Below are positions 7,126 through 13,172 of a stretch of 24,149 nt of DNA, piece by piece. Source of the stretch: Myxococcota bacterium (lineage in GTDB: Bacteria; Myxococcota_A; UBA9160; PR03). Made by a program: the position numbers and the translations under genes. The stretch covers positions 1-24,149 of the forward strand of contig JASJBO010000021.1 in the NCBI GenBank assembly GCA_030066475.1, read 5' to 3'. Positions within the stretch are counted from its first letter, which is position 1, and every line of letters begins with the position of its first letter. The notes under the pieces are model-generated. The model saw only the letters and a program-made list of their open reading frames with translations. It did not search any database and was not told the origin of the DNA.

Positions 7126-8829
7126 CTACGCGGGCTCGTTCTGGGGCCAGTAGTCCTGCTCGCGCCCCGGCGTGCTGTACTCGTACGGGCCGCGATGCAC
7201 GGTCGGAAGCGTCGCGAAGTTCCCGTGCGGCGGCGGCGAGTCCGCCGTCCACTCCAGCGTGTTCGCCTTCCACGGGTTCTTCTCGGCCTTCCGGCCGCGC
7301 GCGATGCTCACGAACACGTTGTAGATGAAGAGGACCTGGGCCACGAGCATCACGACCAGCGAGATCGTGGCGAGCTGGCGCAGGCTCATCATCCAGGGTG
7401 CCGAGAGCTGCTCGAAGTTCGTGAAGTCGTAGATGCGCCGGTGCTGGCCGGCGGCGCCCAGCACGAAGAGCGGCAGGAAGATCAGGTTGAACGGGATGAT
7501 CGTGAGCCAGAAGTGGATCTTGCCCAGCGTCTCGTTCATGTGCTTCCCGAACATCTTCGGGAACCAGAACGTGAAGCCCGCAAAGGTCCCGATGATCGCG
7601 ATCGGGAAGAACGTGTAGTGGAAGTGGGCGAGCACGAAGTAGGTGTCGTGGAAGTAGATGTCCGCCCCGCTCGCGCCCAGGAAGATGCCCGTGACGCCTC
7701 CGATCAGGAAGGTGGCGATGAAGGACAGCGCCCAGAGCATCGGCGTGCTGAACTGGATCGAGCCGCCGTAGAGCGTCGCGATGTACACGAACAGCATCTC
7801 GGCGATCGGGATCGAGATCAGCAGCGTGGTGATGGTGAAGACGTGGGCCATGCGCGGGTCGATGCCGGCGATGAACTGGTGGTGGGCCCAGACGGTGAAG
7901 CTCAGCACGCCGGTGCCGATCGCGGTGTAGAGCACGGTCTTGTAGGCGAAGAGCTTCTTGCGCGCGAAGACCGTGATGACGTCGGCGACGATGCCGATCG
8001 CCGGCAGCAGCACCACGTAGACCTCGGGGTGGCCGAAGAACCAGAACAGGTGCTGCCAGAGGATCGGGTCGCCGCCGGTCGAAGGGCTGAAGAAGCCGGT
8101 GCCGACCACCTGGTCCATGAAGAGCATCACGGCGCCCGCGATCAGCGGCCCCACCGAGGCCATGAACAGGATGCTCGCGATCACGATCATCCAGATCACG
8201 ATGGGGATGTCGAACATCTTCATGCCCGGAGCGCGTGAGTTCATCACGGTGGTCACGAAGTTGATGCCGCCCAGCAGGAAGGCGGCGAACTCGAGCGCCA
8301 CCGCCACCAGCCACAAGGTGGAGCCGAGTGGCGTGAGGTTGTACTCGGCGTTGGCCGAGAGCGGCGGGTACGCGGTCCAGGCGCCGCCGAAGCCGCCGCC
8401 GGGCACGACCAGCGAGATCAGCAGCACGATCGCGGAGAGCAGGAAGATCTGGTAGCTCAGGCGGTTGAGCTTCGGGAACACCATGTCGTCGCAGCCGATC
8501 ATCAGCGGGATCAGGTAGTTCCCGAACGCCGCGATCAGCACCGGCATCGCGACCCAGAAGATCATGATCGTGCCGTGGTTGGTCACCAGCGAGTTGTACT
8601 CGTGGGGACCCACCAGCCCGAAGAGGGGCACCTCCATGCCGGGGTAGGCGAGCTGCATGCGGAACGCGTAGGCGAAGAAGCCGCCGATCAGCGCCATGAA
8701 CATGCCCGTGAACATGTACTGCATGGCGATGACCTTGTGGTCGGTCGAGAAGACGTACTTCGACCAGAAGCTCTGCTCTTCGTGGTGGTGGTGGTCGTCG
8801 TGGGGGACCGGAGCGATGGTCTCGGCCAT
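7126..8829 (-). CDS. ctaD: Cytochrome c oxidase subunit I with atypical K-channel
   Basis: 567 residues, the catalytic heme-copper subunit of an A-type oxidase, with GAGGAA ahead of the ATG and a His-rich N-terminus. Catalytic ligands are intact: H85 (heme a), H267-P-E-V-Y271 (CuB His and cross-linking Tyr), H316/H317 (CuB), H402 and H404 (HFH; heme a3 and heme a), and R464/R465 at the propionates. The D-channel is also intact: N104, a DD pair at 114-115, N122 and E269. The K-channel is not. A gap-free alignment from the HH pair puts I342 and M345 where other A-type enzymes have Thr and the essential Lys (PTGIK reads PIAEM), and A282 replaces the channel Ser. E344 is new beside the lost Lys. 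It should still reduce O2 with electrons from subunit II, but uptake of the K-channel protons must differ. Confidence 0.97.
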   Translation of the reverse strand: MAETIAPVPHDDHHHHEEQSFWSKYVFSTDHKVIAMQYMFTGMFMALIGGFFAYAFRMQLAYPGMEVPLFGLVGPHEYNSLVTNHGTIMIFWVAMPVLIAAFGNYLIPLMIGCDDMVFPKLNRLSYQIFLLSAIVLLISLVVPGGGFGGAWTAYPPLSANAEYNLTPLGSTLWLVAVALEFAAFLLGGINFVTTVMNSRAPGMKMFDIPIVIWMIVIASILFMASVGPLIAGAVMLFMDQVVGTGFFSPSTGGDPILWQHLFWFFGHPEVYVVLLPAIGIVADVITVFARKKLFAYKTVLYTAIGTGVLSFTVWAHHQFIAGIDPRMAHVFTITTLLISIPIAEMLFVYIATLYGGSIQFSTPMLWALSFIATFLIGGVTGIFLGASGADIYFHDTYFVLAHFHYTFFPIAIIGTFAGFTFWFPKMFGKHMNETLGKIHFWLTIIPFNLIFLPLFVLGAAGQHRRIYDFTNFEQLSAPWMMSLRQLATISLVVMLVAQVLFIYNVFVSIARGRKAEKNPWKANTLEWTADSPPPHGNFATLPTVHRGPYEYSTPGREQDYWPQNEPA

Positions 8830-8848
8830 GTCTGTTCCTCGCCCTGCG

Positions 8849-9568
8849 CTACGGATTGACGGCCGCGACCTTCGTCGCAGCGGAGTTGGTGGCGGCCACG
8901 TTGGCAGCCGACTGCTCGGCGACCCAGGCGGCGTGGTCCTCCGGAGATTCGACGAAGACGCGCGCCCCCATCAGTCCGTGCCCGATGCCGCAGATCTCGG
9001 TGCACTGCACGTCCCAGGTGCCGGTCTTCTGGGCCTCGAACCAGCCGGTGATCACGCGGCCCGGGATCGCGTCCTGCTTGAGCCGGAACACGGGGATCGA
9101 GAAGCTGTGCAGCACGTCCTTCGACTCGAGCAGGAAGTGGTAGGTCGTGTTGGCCTGGATGTGCAGCTCGTCCACCGTCGCGATGTCGTCGGCGGTGTCG
9201 AGCACGCCGTCCGGGCCGGGGTGCGTGAAGGTCCAGGCCCATTGCTGGCCGGTCACCCGCACGGTCGCGGCCGGCGGCGGCAGCGTCTGCTTGATCTCCA
9301 CCCAGACGCGGACCGCGCCCACGATGATGAACACGTCGCAGACGAGCACCAGCAGGTGCGGGATGGTGATCCAGCGCTTCTGGTGCTTCTCCTCGCCCGT
9401 GATGTACTCGGCCTTCGGCTGGGACTTCCTGCGGAAGCGCAGGATGAAGTAGAAGAAGACGACCTCCGACAGGATGAACCAGAAGCCCACCAGCACCAGG
9501 ATCAACAGCACGAGATTGTCGAGCCCGGCCGCGTAGGTGGAGACCTGCTCGACGTAGCGTTCGATCAT
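8849..9568 (-). CDS. ctaC: Cytochrome c oxidase subunit II (CuA)
   Basis: 239 residues: two N-terminal transmembrane helices (about 17-45 and 69-91), then a periplasmic cupredoxin domain. The CuA ligands are complete: H154 in DVLHSFSIPVF, then C189, E191, C193, H197 and M200 in CTEICGIGHGLM. No heme c-binding CxxCH follows, so this is not a fused caa3-type subunit; the separate diheme cytochrome c two genes upstream may supply electrons. Between the conserved GQQWAW and ELHIQ there is an acidic insertion, HPGPDGVLDTADDIATVD, which resembles calcium-binding DG.L.TADD loops and is longer than usual at this site. GAGGTGG precedes the ATG. The C-terminus is Ala/Asn/Thr-rich. It lies in the same operon, 19 bases before subunit I. 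Confidence 0.96.
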   Translation of the reverse strand: MIERYVEQVSTYAAGLDNLVLLILVLVGFWFILSEVVFFYFILRFRRKSQPKAEYITGEEKHQKRWITIPHLLVLVCDVFIIVGAVRVWVEIKQTLPPPAATVRVTGQQWAWTFTHPGPDGVLDTADDIATVDELHIQANTTYHFLLESKDVLHSFSIPVFRLKQDAIPGRVITGWFEAQKTGTWDVQCTEICGIGHGLMGARVFVESPEDHAAWVAEQSAANVAATNSAATKVAAVNP

Positions 9569-9578
9569 CGGGCCACCT

Positions 9579-9683
9579 CTAGAGAATGAACAGGAACACG
9601 ATCGCGATGAAGGCGCTGACGCCGATCATCGAGATCGCAAAGGTGCGGGTCGCGAGCTCATCGGGCGTGTATGCCTTTGCCAT
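9579..9683 (-). CDS. 34-residue single-helix membrane peptide of the cox operon
   Basis: MAKAYTPDELATRTF followed by a hydrophobic helix of about 18 residues ending in VFLFIL at the C-terminus. The ATG at 9683 is 14 bases after the cytochrome c stop, with a weak AGGA upstream; the stop is ten bases before the subunit II start, and TAGAGGTGG links the two. It resembles in size and topology the tiny single-helix subunits or assembly peptides found with heme-copper oxidases. The tight packing between cytochrome c and subunit II supports it as a real gene. I do not recognise the sequence, and its function is unknown. Confidence 0.65.
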   Translation of the reverse strand: MAKAYTPDELATRTFAISMIGVSAFIAIVFLFIL

Positions 9684-9697
9684 GTCCGTTTCGGGTC

Positions 9698-10339
9698 CTA
9701 CTCGAGAGTCAGGATGTAGGCGATCACGTCGCGCATGGCCTGCTCGTCGGTCAGCGCCATCGCCATCGGCCGCATCATGATGCCGGTCGTGTCCTGGGGA
9801 TTGCCACCCCGGATGCCCGACTTGAACTTCTGCAGCTGGGTCAGCATGTACCAGTCCTGCTGCTTGTTGAGCGCGGGACCGAAGGTCTGCTGATTGCCCT
9901 CGCCGGCCTGGCCGTGGCAGGCGCCGCAGGTGGCGTAGAGCTTCTCGCCGCGGGTCGGGTCGCCGCCCGCGAGCGACATGGGCGGCTCGGCCTGGGGCAG
10001 GCTCGCGACGTACGCGGCAACGGCCTTGACGTCCTCGTCGCTGTCGAGGTAGCGGGACATGGGCCGCATCCGCAGGCCCTCGACGTCCTCGGGGTGCGCG
10101 CCGCGGATCCCGGTCCGGTACTTGTAGAGCTGCGACTCCACGTACCACTGGCCCAGCCCGGCGATCGACGGAGCGCGGAGCGACTCGTTGCCGAGCCCGT
10201 CGGCTCCGTGACACGACGAGCAGACCTGGAACAGCACTTCGCCTCGCGCCAGATCGTCGGCCGCGGCAGGTACCGCCGCGAGCAGGGCGAAACAGCCGAC
10301 GAGGGCGACGCGGGCGGCGAGTCTTCGAAGTCGTCTCAT
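9698..10339 (-). CDS. Diheme cytochrome c, c4-like
   Basis: 213 residues with a Sec signal peptide (MRRLRRLAARVALVGCF..., cleavage likely near AAA-DD around residue 28). Two homologous c-type domains follow, each with a heme motif: C40-SSCH44 and C138-GACH142. Each is followed by GLGN/GEGN, a W-Y-L/Q..K..G.RG region and MRPM (around residues 91 and 189), which supplies a plausible axial Met. The internal duplication and size match cytochrome c4-type electron carriers of the periplasm. As first gene of the oxidase operon it probably delivers electrons to CuA of subunit II. GGAGGGAGGAG lies upstream of the ATG. A candidate promoter is at 10477-10505. Confidence 0.93.
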   Translation of the reverse strand: MRRLRRLAARVALVGCFALLAAVPAAADDLARGEVLFQVCSSCHGADGLGNESLRAPSIAGLGQWYVESQLYKYRTGIRGAHPEDVEGLRMRPMSRYLDSDEDVKAVAAYVASLPQAEPPMSLAGGDPTRGEKLYATCGACHGQAGEGNQQTFGPALNKQQDWYMLTQLQKFKSGIRGGNPQDTTGIMMRPMAMALTDEQAMRDVIAYILTLE

Positions 10340-10476
10340 GAGCCTCGCTCTCCTCCCTCCAAACGAATCCTGGACACGCGGGCGGCCGGTGGTGCGAGTC
10401 GTGCGAGAGGGGTGTCGCGCGGGGCGCGTCCTCCGGGTCGCTCGCGGGCCGTCTCGGGGGTGCAGGAAGTACCCAG

Positions 10477-10505
10477 GGTTTACGGGTTCTCCGAGTCGCC
10501 GTCAA
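10477..10505 (-). promoter_or_regulatory. Candidate sigma70 promoter of the cox operon
   Basis: On the minus strand, TTGACG (10505-10500) is followed after exactly 17 bp by TAAACC (10482-10477). The -35 matches consensus at five of six positions, the -10 at three. It lies about 140 bp upstream of the cytochrome c ATG in a 227-bp non-coding gap, so a long leader is implied. The call rests on motif match only. Confidence 0.45.
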
Positions 10506-10550
10506 GTGCGACAAACCATGGAAATTCGCTGGCTTGCGGGATTTTCCAGG

Positions 10551-10580
10551 ATCCAGCTGGATGGCATCATCCGGCCGGAT
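10551..10580. promoter_or_regulatory. Twin 12-bp palindromes ahead of the cox promoter
   Basis: ATCCAGCTGGAT (10551-10562) and ATCCGGCCGGAT (10569-10580) are both perfect palindromes with the same ATCC/GGAT arms, separated by six bases and centred 18 bp apart. The second overlaps the last codons of the DUF420 gene. Placement about 45-80 bp upstream of the candidate -35 would suit an activator, but this may be coincidental. Confidence 0.3.
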
Positions 10581-11004
10581 TGAACGGATAGAGCATCGCG
10601 TAGATCACCACACCCGTGACCGAGACATAGATCCACACCGGCCAGGCGACCCGCGCCAGCGGGCGGTGGCGCTCGATCTCGCCGCGCAGCCCCAGCCGGA
10701 TCAGCAGGATCGCCAGCACCGGCACGGCCATCGCGAGCACGACGTGGCTGAACAGGATCACCAGATACAGCGCCTTCAACCCACCCTCGCCGCCGAAGGC
10801 GACGCTCTCGAAGCCCAGCAGGGCCTTGTGGAGCACGTAGAGCACCAGGAACAGACTCGAGACGGCAAAGGCCGCGAGCATCACGCGCCGGTGGGCGTCG
10901 CGCTCGCCGCGTCGCGCCAGCGCGCGGCCCCACACCAGCAGTCCGGTCGCCAGGGCGTTGAGCCCCGCGTTCACCGTGGGGAGCAGCGCCGGCTCGGGGC
11001 TCAC
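10567..11004 (-). CDS. DUF420 family membrane protein, probable oxidase-maturation factor (CtaM-like)
   Basis: 145 residues with four predicted transmembrane helices. The family features are visible: LPTVNAGLNALATGLLVWG at the start, HRRVMLAAFAVSSLFLVLYVLHKALLG in the middle, and YLVILFSHVVLAMAVPVLAILL with a second conserved His. The start is GTG 11004, overlapping the MFS stop in a GTGA, so the two are translationally coupled. DUF420 proteins are commonly linked to heme-copper oxidase genes, and CtaM of Firmicutes is needed for aa3-type oxidase activity. Location immediately upstream of the oxidase operon on the same strand supports that role here. The assignment as CtaM orthologue is inference. 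Confidence 0.88.
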   Translation of the reverse strand: MSPEPALLPTVNAGLNALATGLLVWGRALARRGERDAHRRVMLAAFAVSSLFLVLYVLHKALLGFESVAFGGEGGLKALYLVILFSHVVLAMAVPVLAILLIRLGLRGEIERHRPLARVAWPVWIYVSVTGVVIYAMLYPFNPAG

Positions 11005-12167
11005 GCTGGGACCCGCTCGGGCGGTGCCGGCTGCGGCATCCCGGAGACGACGCCGAGCATGCCCACCAGCAGCAGCCCGCCCAGCAGGAAGGGCGCGCCC
11101 GCGTAGCCGTCGTAGAGGATCCCGGCGGCGGCGGGGCCGAACACCCTCGCCAGGGCGGCTGCAGCGTTGAAGGTGCCGAGCACGGCGCCTCTCGTGCCCG
11201 GGGTGGCCTCGAGCGAGGCCAGGCTCATCAAGGCGGGCTGGCTCACGGCACGGCCCACGGCGGCCAGCAGCAGCGGCACCAGCAGCAGGGCCACCGTCCC
11301 CATCCAGGGCACCGCCATGAAGGCCAGCGCCAGCAGCGCGCCGCCGCCGCGCAGCAGCGTGCGCTCGCCGTAGCGGGCCGCGAGGGCGCGCATGCCGCCC
11401 CCCTGGATCAGCACCATGACGAACGCCATGGCGACCAGGATGAAGGCCACCTGGCGCGCGTCGTAGCCGAAGCGGTCCTTCATGAAGTAGGCGAACATGC
11501 TCTCGAGCTGGGTCACGGCGAGCGCGAACAGCAGGTTCGCGATCACCAGGCTGCGCAGCACCGGGCTGCGCAGCAGCGTCCGCGCGCCCGGCCCGCGGCC
11601 GGCCTCGCGGTGGACCGGCGGCTCGCGCAGGACGAAGAGCGCGTGGACGAGGTTGACGGCCGCCAGCCCGGAGGCCACCAATATCGGCACCGCGTGCCCG
11701 TAGGGGGCCAGCAGGCCCCCGATCGCCGGGCCCAGCAGGAAGCCCACCCCGAACGAGGCGCCCAGCATCCCCATCCAGCGAATGCGCTCGCTCTCGTCGG
11801 TGACGTCGGTGATGTAGGCAGTCGCGACGCTCACGTTCGCCGCGAACGCGCCGCCCAGGGTGCGCGCCGCGAACAGCGCCAGCAGCGAGTCCGCCAGCCC
11901 GACCAGCAGCAGCGCCACGGCGGTGCCGGCGATCGTCGCCAGCATCACCGGTCGGCGCCCGACCCGGTCCGAGAGCCGCCCCCAGAGCGGCTGGAACACG
12001 AACTGGGCGGCCGGATAGCAGGAGAGCAGCAGGCCCAGGGTGGTCCCGCTGGCGCCGAACTCGTCGGCGTAGAACGGCAGGATCGGCATCACGATGCCGA
12101 AGCCGACGAGGTCGATCACGACCACGCTGAACAGGACGCCGAGCGAGCGCTTGGGGGGAGGGGGCAT
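11001..12167 (-). CDS. MFS transporter, TetA-like drug:H+ antiporter subfamily
   Basis: 388 residues, consistent with 12 transmembrane helices. The N-terminal helix carries VVVIDLVGFGIVMPILPFYA, typical of TetA-type exporters, and loop 2-3 has motif A as GRLSDRVGRRPV. LGASFGVGFLLGPAIGGLLAPYG matches the antiporter motif C region (G.. GP..GG). It is predicted to export a small hydrophobic molecule in exchange for protons across the cytoplasmic membrane; the substrate is unknown. It overlaps the DUF420 gene by four bases and starts 26 bases after the esterase stop, so esterase, transporter and DUF420 appear to form one transcript. No strong Shine-Dalgarno is seen at its ATG. Confidence 0.92.
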   Translation of the reverse strand: MPPPPKRSLGVLFSVVVIDLVGFGIVMPILPFYADEFGASGTTLGLLLSCYPAAQFVFQPLWGRLSDRVGRRPVMLATIAGTAVALLLVGLADSLLALFAARTLGGAFAANVSVATAYITDVTDESERIRWMGMLGASFGVGFLLGPAIGGLLAPYGHAVPILVASGLAAVNLVHALFVLREPPVHREAGRGPGARTLLRSPVLRSLVIANLLFALAVTQLESMFAYFMKDRFGYDARQVAFILVAMAFVMVLIQGGGMRALAARYGERTLLRGGGALLALAFMAVPWMGTVALLLVPLLLAAVGRAVSQPALMSLASLEATPGTRGAVLGTFNAAAALARVFGPAAAGILYDGYAGAPFLLGGLLLVGMLGVVSGMPQPAPPERVPA

Positions 12168-12193
12168 CGCGCCGCGAACCTAGAAAATGGGGC

Positions 12194-12952
12194 CTAGCTG
12201 CGCTCGCAGACGAAGGCCAGCGTCTCGGCGGCGATGCGCTCGGCGTCGTGGTCGAGGGTCGCCACGTGATAGGAGTTCTCGAGCCAGACCAGGCGCTTGT
12301 CGGTCGAGCCGACGTGCTCGATCAGGTACTCCGCGTTGGCCCGGTGCACGACGTGGTCCTCGGGTGCCTGGAAGGCGAGCAGCGGACAGGCGACGCGCGG
12401 CAGCAGGTCGCGGGTGGCGCCGAGCAGCGCGTACAGGTGGCGCACCGTCGGCGTCGGGATCACGGGATAGGCAAGCTCGGTCACGCCGGGCTTCTTGATG
12501 TCCGAGCCGACGCCGGGCAGCGTGGCGGGCGCGTCGGCCGCGAAGGCCACGGCGCCCAGCTCGGGACCGGCACCGAGCACGGCCGCGTTGATCGGGATCG
12601 CTCCGGCGAAGACGTCGGGGCGGGTTCCGGCCAGGTAGAGGGTGAGCGTCCCGCCCATCGAGAGCCCCGTCACGAACAGGCGCCGACAGCGCTGGCGCAG
12701 CGCGTCGAGGGCGGCCTCGAGGTCCCGGATCCAGTCCTCGGCGCTGGTGCGCGCCATGTCCTCGGGTGAGGTGCCATGCCCGCGCAGGCGCGGGCAGCTC
12801 ACGGTGAGCCCACCGTCGCGGGCGAGGGCTTCACCGAGCGGGCGCACGCTCTGCGGGCAGCCGGTGAAGCCGTGGGAGATCAGCACGCCCACGTCGCCGC
12901 CCTCGAAGAAGAACGGCTCGGCGCCCGGCAGGACGGTGGGCTCACCCGACAT
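12194..12952 (-). CDS. Alpha/beta-hydrolase, carboxylesterase / monoacylglycerol lipase type
   Basis: 252 residues, one compact alpha/beta-hydrolase domain without signal peptide. The oxyanion HGFTGCPQS is near residue 28. The nucleophile elbow is GLSMG (S98), the acid is D199 in FQAPEDHVVH, and the base is H229 in NSYHVATLDHD. This arrangement, with HGFTG near the start and SYHV..LD at the end, fits the Est30/YvaK carboxylesterase group that cleaves short-chain esters and monoacylglycerols. GGGGAG precedes the ATG by six bases. It is divergent from the DUF1302 outer-membrane gene, with a 220-bp regulatory gap between them. Confidence 0.93.
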   Translation of the reverse strand: MSGEPTVLPGAEPFFFEGGDVGVLISHGFTGCPQSVRPLGEALARDGGLTVSCPRLRGHGTSPEDMARTSAEDWIRDLEAALDALRQRCRRLFVTGLSMGGTLTLYLAGTRPDVFAGAIPINAAVLGAGPELGAVAFAADAPATLPGVGSDIKKPGVTELAYPVIPTPTVRHLYALLGATRDLLPRVACPLLAFQAPEDHVVHRANAEYLIEHVGSTDKRLVWLENSYHVATLDHDAERIAAETLAFVCERS

Positions 12953-12980
12953 CGCCGCTCCCCGCTCCCGTCACGTCCGG

Positions 12981-13030
12981 ACCCGTGCGTCCCAGATCCG
13001 TGCTGCGGATCCGTGGCTTCCGGATGCGTG
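12981..13030. repeat. Degenerate CCGTG-type repeats in the esterase/DUF1302 gap
   Basis: ACCCGTG (12981), ATCCGTG (12996), ATCCGTG (13009) and ATGCGTG (13024) recur at 15-, 13- and 15-bp steps. They adjoin the TCCGAA repeats that follow. They may be iterated binding sites or decayed tandem repeats. Confidence 0.4.
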
Positions 13031-13044
13031 ACTTCCAGACACAG

Positions 13045-13080
13045 TCCGAATGACGATCCGAACGATAGTCCGAATGCGGC
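13045..13080 (+). promoter_or_regulatory. Three TCCGAA repeats at exact 12-bp spacing, candidate activator sites
   Basis: TCCGAATGACGA (13045), TCCGAACGATAG (13057) and TCCGAATGCGGC (13069) are consecutive 12-mers sharing their first six bases. A fourth CCGAATG occurs at 13110-13116, inside the candidate promoter. The array ends 11 bases before the -35 box of the DUF1302 gene, a classical activator position. Confidence 0.5.
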
Positions 13081-13093
13081 GCGATACCGCATT
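13073..13093. promoter_or_regulatory. Inverted repeat abutting the -35 box, candidate operator
   Basis: AATGCGG (13073-13079) and CCGCATT (13087-13093) are perfect 7-bp arms around a 7-nt spacer. The right arm overlaps the first two bases of TTGACA. This placement suits a repressor or activator dimer. Confidence 0.4.
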
Positions 13094-13122
13094 GACATCG
13101 GCACGCCTCCCGAATGTATCAT
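13092..13122 (+). promoter_or_regulatory. Candidate sigma70 promoter of the DUF1302 gene
   Basis: A perfect TTGACA lies at 13092-13097. TATCAT (13117-13122, five of six matches to consensus) follows after a long 19-bp spacer; TGTATC at 17 bp is the alternative. The distance to the ATG at 13173 allows a leader of about 40-45 nt. The suboptimal spacer would fit dependence on an activator. Confidence 0.5.
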
Positions 13123-13172
13123 GGGCCCGCAGTCGGGCTCAGCAGTGGCTTTGCTCGGCTGGGGAGGGGAGC

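Noticed and set aside
8760..8815. GTGGTGGTGGTG-like triplet run at the subunit I N-terminus as a functional repeat
   Set aside because: It encodes the HDDHHHHEE N-terminus of subunit I; ordinary His codons rather than a separate element.
12880..13122. Small minus-strand ORF across the esterase/DUF1302 gap
   Set aside because: Its FGLSFGSSFGL-like pattern is just translation of the phased TCCGAA repeats; no family similarity and it overlaps the promoter.
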